The notes beneath the pieces are model-generated. The model was not told where the DNA came from and made no database searches. It worked only from the letters and a program-made list of their open reading frames with translations. Shown in pieces: positions 58,920 through 64,000 of a stretch of DNA of 64,000 bases. Source of the stretch: Hyphomonadaceae bacterium UBA7672 (GTDB lineage: Bacteria; Pseudomonadota; Alphaproteobacteria; Caulobacterales; Hyphomonadaceae); assembly GCA_002483135.1 (NCBI GenBank), contig DLHI01000019.1, positions 867-64,866 on the forward strand. The letters run 5' to 3'. Position 1 is the first letter of the stretch, and each line of letters starts with the position of its first letter. Both the position numbers and the translations under genes were made by a program.

Positions 58920-59662
58920 GCGAAACGAACTTCGATGTCGCCGCCTTCACATACGCCCATCGCGGGCTATGGGGCGGCGACATTCCGGAGAACTCGCTGC
59001 GCGCCTTCGAGGCGGCAGCGCGCGAAGGCGTCGGCTGCGAACTCGATGTGCGCGTGACGGCGGACGGCAAGCTGGTCGTGTTCCATGACGCCACGCTTCA
59101 ACGCATGTGCGGCCGCCCAGAGCGGGTCGATGCGCTGTCGTTTCATGATTTGCGCAAGGTGCGACTGCCGGATGGGTCAGTCCCACCCACGCTAGAGGAA
59201 GCGCTAGAAGCTATGGCGGGCCTGCCAGTTCTGGTCGAGATGAAGATCGACCGGATTCCAGACTCTCAAGATCGCAACCGAACCGGCATTCCGGCCCTGA
59301 TCGGCGCGATGCGCTTTTCCAGCGCACCGGCTGCCGTCATGAGTTTCGATGAGCCAACAATCTGGCGTCTGGAGAACCAGATCGTGGATCGGCCTATTGG
59401 CATGCTGATTGATGCCGACGAGCCCAACGATGAGGGCGCCGCCATCATGAAGGCGATCCGCGCCGACCAGACACAGTGCACCTTTCTCGGGCCACATTTG
59501 TCGATCCTGCCGCATGTTGCGGAACAATTTCCCCACCTGCCCCGCGTAACCTGGACGGTCCGCGACCTGCCCCAGCTTTCCACCGCCCGCGCGCATGGCG
59601 CCGCGCCGATTTTCGAAGGATTCAGTGCGGCCCTCGCAAAGTCCTTCGCGAACACGATATAG
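58916..59662 (+). CDS. Glycerophosphodiester phosphodiesterase
   Basis: A 248-residue GDPD TIM-barrel enzyme that hydrolyses glycerophosphodiesters to glycerol 3-phosphate. Catalytic residues are in AHRGLWGGDIPENSLRAFEAA (His-Arg and Glu-Asn), CELDVRVTADGKLVVFHDATL (Glu-x-Asp and His) and VLVEMKIDR (Glu, Lys). No signal peptide, so it is a cytosolic form. The GTG at 58916 overlaps the RidA-like stop as GTGA. Confidence 0.92.
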   Translation: MSETNFDVAAFTYAHRGLWGGDIPENSLRAFEAAAREGVGCELDVRVTADGKLVVFHDATLQRMCGRPERVDALSFHDLRKVRLPDGSVPPTLEEALEAMAGLPVLVEMKIDRIPDSQDRNRTGIPALIGAMRFSSAPAAVMSFDEPTIWRLENQIVDRPIGMLIDADEPNDEGAAIMKAIRADQTQCTFLGPHLSILPHVAEQFPHLPRVTWTVRDLPQLSTARAHGAAPIFEGFSAALAKSFANTI

Positions 59663-59691
59663 TCTGCTGGGGCTCAATCCCGAGGAAGACC

Positions 59692-60903
59692 TTGGCGGAC
59701 GATACAGCGGACAGGATGGAGCTTTCGCTTTCCGTCGCCGAAGCCATGGCGAACGTTGATCGCGCGCATTGGAATGCCATCGCGAACCCGCCGGGCGAGC
59801 GGTATGACCCCTTTATCGACTGGGACTTTCTTGAAGCGTTGGAAGCGACCGGTTGCGCCAGCCCGGAAACAGGCTGGACGCCGCGCCACGTGCTGGCCCA
59901 CGACGCTGCCGGCAAGCTTGTTGGCGCCGCCCCGCTCTATCTGAAGACCCACTCGCGCGGCGAATTCGTGTTCGATCACTCCTGGGCCGATGCGCTGCAT
60001 CGCGCGGGCGGTCGCTACTACCCCAAGCTCCTCTGCGCCGTGCCGTTCACGCCGGTTACCGGCCGTCGACTTCTCGCGCATGGGCCGAACGCACTGTCGA
60101 TCCAGCACGCGCTCGCGCAGGCCATCATCGAGTCCGGACGGCAATGGCGCGTATCCTCCGCCCATCTCAACTTTCTCGACGAGGAAACGTGGCGGCTGCT
60201 GGGCGAATCCGGCTTGCTTCTGCGCGAGGACCAGCAATTCCACTGGATCAACCGCGGTTACGGTTCCTTCGAGGATTTTCTCGCCGCGCTCTCCTCGCGC
60301 AAGCGCAAGATGCTCCGCCGCGAACGGCGCGAGGCGCAGGAGGGGCTGGAGATCATCCGCGTCTCCGGCGCCGATCTGAGGCCGCATCACTGGGATGCTT
60401 TCTTCCGCTTCTACATGGACACGGGCGGCCGCAAATGGGGCTCGCCCTATCTCAACCGGGAGTTCTTCCAGCTGCTGCACGAACGCATGGCGGACAAGTG
60501 CCTTGTCATCCTCGCGATGGATGACGGCGAGCCAGTCGCTGGCGCGCTCAACCTGATTGGGTCGGATACGCTTTATGGTCGCTACTGGGGACGCGAGATC
60601 GAGCGGCCCTTTTTGCATTTCGAAGTCTGCTATTATCAGGCTATCGACTTCGCGATCGAGCGCGGCCTTGCCTGCGTGGAGGCTGGCGCGCAGGGCGAGC
60701 ACAAGCTGATGCGAGGGTACGAGCCGCGCCTCACCCGTTCGGCCCACTGGATCGGTCACCCGGGTTTGAGAACGGCGGTTGCGAATTATCTCGACAGGGA
60801 GCGCGCGGCGGTCGAGGAAGGTGTGAACGAGCTGCAGGCCTATACGCCCTTCCGGAAGGGCGATACGCCCCACGCGGACGAACAAGATGAGGAGGGGTTC
60901 TGA
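59692..60903 (+). CDS. GNAT-fold protein of the peptidogalycan/FemAB-like DUF482 family
   Basis: A 403-residue protein matching DUF482: FIDWDFLEALEATGC and TPRHVLAHD near the start, PLYLKTHSRGEFVFDHSWADA, AVPFTPVTGRRLL, and the later GAQGEHKLMRGYEPRLTRSAHWI. Family members are double-GNAT proteins related to FemAB aminoacyl/acyltransferases; substrates are unknown. The start is probably the TTG at 59692, preceded by GAGGAAGACC; an ATG eight codons later (59716) is the alternative. It is 29 bp after the GDPD gene, and its stop overlaps the HIT gene by one base. Confidence 0.88.
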   Translation: MADDTADRMELSLSVAEAMANVDRAHWNAIANPPGERYDPFIDWDFLEALEATGCASPETGWTPRHVLAHDAAGKLVGAAPLYLKTHSRGEFVFDHSWADALHRAGGRYYPKLLCAVPFTPVTGRRLLAHGPNALSIQHALAQAIIESGRQWRVSSAHLNFLDEETWRLLGESGLLLREDQQFHWINRGYGSFEDFLAALSSRKRKMLRRERREAQEGLEIIRVSGADLRPHHWDAFFRFYMDTGGRKWGSPYLNREFFQLLHERMADKCLVILAMDDGEPVAGALNLIGSDTLYGRYWGREIERPFLHFEVCYYQAIDFAIERGLACVEAGAQGEHKLMRGYEPRLTRSAHWIGHPGLRTAVANYLDRERAAVEEGVNELQAYTPFRKGDTPHADEQDEEGF

Positions 60904-61337
60904 TGAGCCTTGCCGGTGACTACGACAGCGCAAACATCTTCGCGAAAATCCTGCGCGGCGAGATGCCGTGCGTGAAGATATTCGAGGACGACAATGTCCT
61001 CGCCTTCATGGACATCTTCCCGCAGAGTCAGGGCCACTGCCTCGTGATCCCGAAGGATACGACCGCGCGAAACCTTATCGAGTTTCCCACCGACCGGCTG
61101 GGTACGCTGTTTGCCGCCGTGCAGAAGCTGGCAGGAGCGGTGGTGAAAGCGCTCAACTGCGATGGCGTGATCGTTACGCAGTTCAACGGCGCGCCCGCAG
61201 GGCAAACCGTCTACCACCTCCACGTCCACGTCATCCCGCGCTACGCCAACCTGCCTCTGCAACCCCACCACGGCGGCAAGCCAGCCGATTTGACCGTGCT
61301 GCGCGAGCAGGCGGCAAGGATCGCGGCGGCGCTTTAA
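60903..61337 (+). CDS. HIT-family nucleotide hydrolase
   Basis: A 144-residue HIT protein. IFAKILRGEMPCVKIFEDDNVLAFMDIFPQS-type N-terminus is seen in short conserved pieces (FAKILRGEMPC, FMDIFPQSQGH), followed by the histidine triad VYHLHVHVIPRY. It hydrolyses nucleotide phosphoramidates or dinucleotides (Hint/AppppA-type). It ends the plus-strand cluster that began with dinB. Confidence 0.95.
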   Translation: MSLAGDYDSANIFAKILRGEMPCVKIFEDDNVLAFMDIFPQSQGHCLVIPKDTTARNLIEFPTDRLGTLFAAVQKLAGAVVKALNCDGVIVTQFNGAPAGQTVYHLHVHVIPRYANLPLQPHHGGKPADLTVLREQAARIAAAL

Positions 61338-61440
61338 GTAGCCGGGACCGCCGGGCTCCTGCCCGGCAGCCGGTGTCTGCAACCACACAGGCTCTGCGTT
61401 TTTCCAAAGAGGCCGGCGGGCGCCCGGCGCTCCCGGCTAC
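61338..61440. repeat. Intergenic palindromic repeat, GTAGCCGGGA type
   Basis: GTAGCCGGGACCGCCGGGCT (61338-61357) is mirrored by CGCCCGGCGCTCCCGGCTAC (61421-61440) with few mismatches. The ilvE stop codon lies within the right end. It separates the convergent HIT and ilvE genes and may terminate both. Its sequence differs from the repeats at 15161 and 18601. Confidence 0.7.
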
Positions 61441-62357
61441 GCGCCCGCTCGCGCGCGCACCTGCTCCAGCGAAATCTTACCGCGCACCAGCAGGCTGTAG
61501 TCGTCGGCCAGCGTGCCGGTGATGTTGCCGGGCGTGTAGTTGTGTCCCGCCATCTCCGCCACCGGCGTCACTTCCGCAGCGGATCCTGTGATGAAGCACT
61601 CGGAGAAGCTGGACAGCTCCTCCGGCGTGATGTGCCGCTCGATCACCTCAAAGCCGCGCGCCCGCGCCAGCTCGATCACTGTCTGTCGCGTCAGGCCGTT
61701 GAGGAAGCAGTCGGGGGTCGGCGTGTGGATGGCGCCATCGCGGATCAGGAACACGTTCGCGCCCGTCAGCTCCGCGACATAGCCGCGATAGTCGAGCATA
61801 AGCGCGTCGGAAAAGCCCTCCGCCTCCGCCTTGTGCTTGGACATCGTGCAGATCATGTAGAGACCTGCTGCCTTTGCCGCTGAGGGGATCGTGTCGGGCG
61901 AGGGGCGCTTCCAGTCCGACATTGTGACGCGGATGCCCTTGTTCTTGTCGGCGAAGTAATTGCCCCAGTGCCAGACCGCCACGCAGGTACGGATCGACGC
62001 CTGCTGGGCCGAGACGCCCATCATCTCCGACCCGCGCCAGGAGAACGCCCGGATATAGCAATCCGGCAGGCCGTTCCTTTCCATGACTTCGAGCTTGATA
62101 CGGTCCAGCTCGGCCACCGGCACAGGGCATTTATACCCCACCAGCTCGGCCGATTTGTGCAGCCGCCTGGAATGGTCGGTCGAGCGGAAAACCTTGCCCT
62201 CATAGGCGCGTTCGCCCTCGAACACGCAGGAGCCGTAGTGCAGCGAATGGGTCAGTACGTGAATTTTGGCGTCGCGCCACGGCACCATCTTGCCGTCCAG
62301 CCAGATCCAGCCGTCGCGGTCGTCATAGGGGACGAAATTGGGTGAGGGAGCAGCCAT
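61437..62357 (-). CDS. ilvE: Branched-chain amino acid aminotransferase
   Basis: A 306-residue class IV aminotransferase making Val, Leu and Ile from their keto acids. It shows WIWLDGKMVPWRDAKIHVLTHSLHYGSCVFEGERAYEG-type N-terminus (short pieces WRDAKIHVLTHSLHYG, VFEGERAY), the PLP lysine in SAAKAAGLYM, and the later ELTGANVFLIRDGAIHTP and FITGSAAEVTPV. It is divergent from the petP-petR genes, a neighbourhood shared with other Alphaproteobacteria. Confidence 0.96.
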   Translation of the reverse strand: MAAPSPNFVPYDDRDGWIWLDGKMVPWRDAKIHVLTHSLHYGSCVFEGERAYEGKVFRSTDHSRRLHKSAELVGYKCPVPVAELDRIKLEVMERNGLPDCYIRAFSWRGSEMMGVSAQQASIRTCVAVWHWGNYFADKNKGIRVTMSDWKRPSPDTIPSAAKAAGLYMICTMSKHKAEAEGFSDALMLDYRGYVAELTGANVFLIRDGAIHTPTPDCFLNGLTRQTVIELARARGFEVIERHITPEELSSFSECFITGSAAEVTPVAEMAGHNYTPGNITGTLADDYSLLVRGKISLEQVRARAGA

Positions 62358-62466
62358 ATCTTGTTGTCCTGAAAGGCACGTAAGATGTCGGGCCTGATCG
62401 GTTTGATCATTGCCCCGGGATGAGCTTGAGTTTCCTGTCCTGACCTCTCATTGTCCGGTCGTGGCC

Positions 62467-62973
62467 ATGCCTGTCAACCGACCCCATCCCGTATCCATGC
62501 CCCCGACGGCCTCCACGTCCGTCGGAGACGGCCGGCTGTACCTGCGCGACCAGGACCTGAACGAGGGCGCCGCTCTGATCCGCGCCGCCGCTCGCAAGCT
62601 TGCGCAACTGACTGAAGCGGTGGGCACGGCCGCGAACATTTCCTCACCCGAGATGGATATCCTGCAGGAAATCCATGACCTCGGGCCGATGGACGTTGGC
62701 GATCTTCGCGTACGTCTGGCCGCGCCCAAGCAATCCCTTGCCCGCAACCTCAACCAGCTCGAAGGCCGCGGCTTGCTCACCCGCGAGACCGATCCGCGCG
62801 ATCGCCGCCGGAGGCTGGTCACGCTGACGCAGGCCGGCGCCACGTTCGCCCGTGAAGCGACAGAGCACCGCAGGCAGATTCTGCGGCAGGCATTCCTCTC
62901 CGCCGGGCCCGACGCCGTGTCCGGGGCGCGCCGTATGCTGGCCGACCTTCTGCGCCTCAGGGGCGACAATTGA
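62467..62973 (+). CDS. petP: MarR-family regulator, PetP-like
   Basis: A 168-residue MarR-type winged-helix protein. The DNA-binding part is about 65-135: SSPEMDILQEIHDLGPMDVGDLRVRL, PKQSLARNLNQLEGRGLLTRETDPRDRRRRLVTLT split by the wing, ending with a dimerisation helix. In Rhodobacter, PetP and PetR control cytochrome bc1 genes and other functions; the same MarR-OmpR order is seen here beside ilvE. The ATG at 62467 was chosen; the frame opens at a TTG (62410). Confidence 0.85.
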   Translation: MPVNRPHPVSMPPTASTSVGDGRLYLRDQDLNEGAALIRAAARKLAQLTEAVGTAANISSPEMDILQEIHDLGPMDVGDLRVRLAAPKQSLARNLNQLEGRGLLTRETDPRDRRRRLVTLTQAGATFAREATEHRRQILRQAFLSAGPDAVSGARRMLADLLRLRGDN

Positions 62974-62975
62974 CG

Positions 62976-63650
62976 ATGCGCACCGGCCATATCCTGGCGG
63001 TCGATGACGACGACCGCCTGCGCGACCTGCTGAAGCGCTACCTGACGCGCGAAGGTCACGACGTAACCGTGGCCAAGGACGCGGCGAGCGCACGCAAGCT
63101 GATGTCCTCGATGACGTTTGATCTTGTCATCCTCGACGTGATGATGCCCGGAGAAGACGGCCTGTCGCTGCTGAAGCACATGCGCGAGCAACGATCCGAA
63201 ACGCCGGTGATCCTGCTGACCGCCCGCGGCCTTGCCGCTGAGCGCATCGAGGGACTGAAGCTTGGCGCCGACGATTACCTGCCCAAGCCATTCGAACCGG
63301 AAGAACTCGCGCTTCGCATCACCTCCGTCCTGAAGCGACTGACGCCGGATACGCCGGTGGAAGAGATCAAGCTGTCGGGCATGGTCTTCCATGTCGGCAA
63401 GGGCGAGCTGCGCAAGGATGGCCGCCTCGTTCGCCTCACCGAAAGTGAAACGCAGCTTCTCTCCATACTTGCCGCTCGCGCCGGCGCGCCGATCTCGCGG
63501 CACGAACTTGCCGTGCTTACATCGGCCGGCGTCGAACGCTCGGTCGACGTGCAGGTGACCCGCCTGCGCCGCAAGATAGAACGTGATCCGCGCGAGCCCG
63601 TTCATCTGCAGACCGTGCGCGGCGTCGGCTACCGTCTGACGGGCGACTGA
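62976..63650 (+). CDS. petR: OmpR-family response regulator, PetR-like
   Basis: A 224-residue response regulator. The receiver has HILAVDDDDRLRDLL, phospho-acceptor Asp in LVILDVMMPGEDGLSLL and the Lys in YLPKPFEPEE. The C-terminal OmpR winged helix is seen from about 140 (VRLTESETQLLSILAARAGAPISRHEL, then VDVQVTRLRRKIERDP and RGVGYRLTGD). The ATG at 62976 lies 2 bp after the petP stop; a TTG two codons earlier overlaps that stop and is an alternative start. A histidine kinase gene follows after 1 bp. Confidence 0.93.
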   Translation: MRTGHILAVDDDDRLRDLLKRYLTREGHDVTVAKDAASARKLMSSMTFDLVILDVMMPGEDGLSLLKHMREQRSETPVILLTARGLAAERIEGLKLGADDYLPKPFEPEELALRITSVLKRLTPDTPVEEIKLSGMVFHVGKGELRKDGRLVRLTESETQLLSILAARAGAPISRHELAVLTSAGVERSVDVQVTRLRRKIERDPREPVHLQTVRGVGYRLTGD

Positions 63651-63651
63651 C

Positions 63652-64000
63652 ATGCGCCTGCGCGATTACACGCCACGCGGCTACAACGCCCGGCACATCC
63701 TGATCCTTATCGTCCCGATGATCGTCTTCGTGGTGTCGATGACGCTGTATTTCTTCTACACCCACGTCGAACAGGTGAATGAAAAGCTCTCGCGCGGCGT
63801 CGCCGACGAACTCGCCTTCCTCGAACAGCAGAGGCGCGACCGGCCGGAGGACTGGCCCGCCCTGGTCGATGGCTTCCGCCGCGCAGGCCTGATGGACGTA
63901 TCCTTCACGCCCGGAAAGACCGAACTGGAAACGCCGCCGGGCAGCGAGTGCTGTTTCGAACTCGGTCAGGGCATCAACCAGCGCTTCCCCGGCCATCCCT
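63652..64000 (+). CDS. Membrane sensor histidine kinase (3' part beyond window)
   Basis: The first 116 residues of a kinase starting ATG at 63652, one base after the petR-like stop. A membrane helix at about 16-38 (ILILIVPMIVFVVSMTLYFFY) is followed by a periplasmic region (THVEQVNEKLSRGVADELAFLEQQ) as in EnvZ-type kinases. No HisKA or ATPase motif is inside the window, so the call rests on position and topology. It would be the cognate kinase of the PetR-like regulator. Confidence 0.8.
   Translation, partial: MRLRDYTPRGYNARHILILIVPMIVFVVSMTLYFFYTHVEQVNEKLSRGVADELAFLEQQRRDRPEDWPALVDGFRRAGLMDVSFTPGKTELETPPGSECCFELGQGINQRFPGHP

Noticed and set aside
15161..61440. CRISPR array from the repeated palindromes at 15161, 18601 and 61338
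   Set aside because: The three elements differ in sequence, are single and dispersed, and have no regular spacers or cas genes.

Overview
The window is 64 kb of GC-rich, gene-dense chromosome from an alphaproteobacterium. The likeliest home is Caulobacterales, close to Hyphomonadaceae. The divK-pleD pair, the bactofilin with an overlapping M23 peptidase, large TonB-dependent receptors, the RpoZ-Rsh-PyrE-PdxJ-AcpS-Rnc-Era string and PetP/PetR beside ilvE all point there. No rRNA, CRISPR, prophage or conventional insertion sequence is visible; there is one tRNA (Gly, anticodon TCC).

Layout. 1-7.2 kb, mostly minus strand: panB (cut by the edge), an NnrU-like membrane protein, an ECF sigma factor between two small membrane proteins, a ClpP-fold exported protein, a glycine-zipper lipoprotein, an ArsC-family protein and a large exported protein. 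7.4-14.4 kb: guaA, an M15 peptidase, an rRNA methyltransferase with two small coupled genes (one DUF3088), and guaB. A 551-bp DUF559 cassette with 60-bp terminal inverted repeats sits between guaB and the DUF3088 gene. 14.5-18.6 kb: HAD phosphatase, rlmE, ppx, hspQ, phenylalanine hydroxylase, with two intergenic palindromic repeats. 18.8-23.6 kb: a tightly coupled plus-strand operon of photolyase, flavoprotein, DUF1365 protein and a cyclopropane-synthase-like methyltransferase. It has a candidate ChrR-type sigma-E promoter and looks like a light or singlet-oxygen lipid-modification operon. 23.9-31.2 kb: two paralogous TonB-dependent receptors, each preceded by a similar palindrome, then a sulfotransferase-like gene.

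31.2-38.5 kb, minus strand: rpoZ, rsh, a small lipoprotein, pyrE, pdxJ, acpS, rnc, era, all abutting or overlapping, plus two small membrane genes. 38.9-46.2 kb: a coiled-coil protein, tRNA-Gly, a soluble hybrid histidine kinase, an SRPBCC protein, a giant AsmA/DUF3971 protein and Bcp. 46.4-56.6 kb: M23 peptidase and bactofilin, HU, a 676-residue membrane protein, a Zur-like regulator with DUF5990 and thioesterase genes, small membrane proteins, a second M23 peptidase, and pleD-divK. 56.8-61.3 kb: a plus-strand run of dinB, DUF1905, RidA, GDPD, a GNAT/FemAB-like protein and HIT. 61.4-64 kb: ilvE divergent from petP-petR and the start of a sensor kinase that runs off the edge.

The most unusual items are the DUF559 cassette, whose two arms differ by changes that preserve the same hairpin; the photolyase-linked lipid operon, whose methyltransferase appears to lack cyclopropane-synthase bicarbonate ligands; and the matched palindromes before the two receptor genes. 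All product names come from reading the translations. No database search was run.
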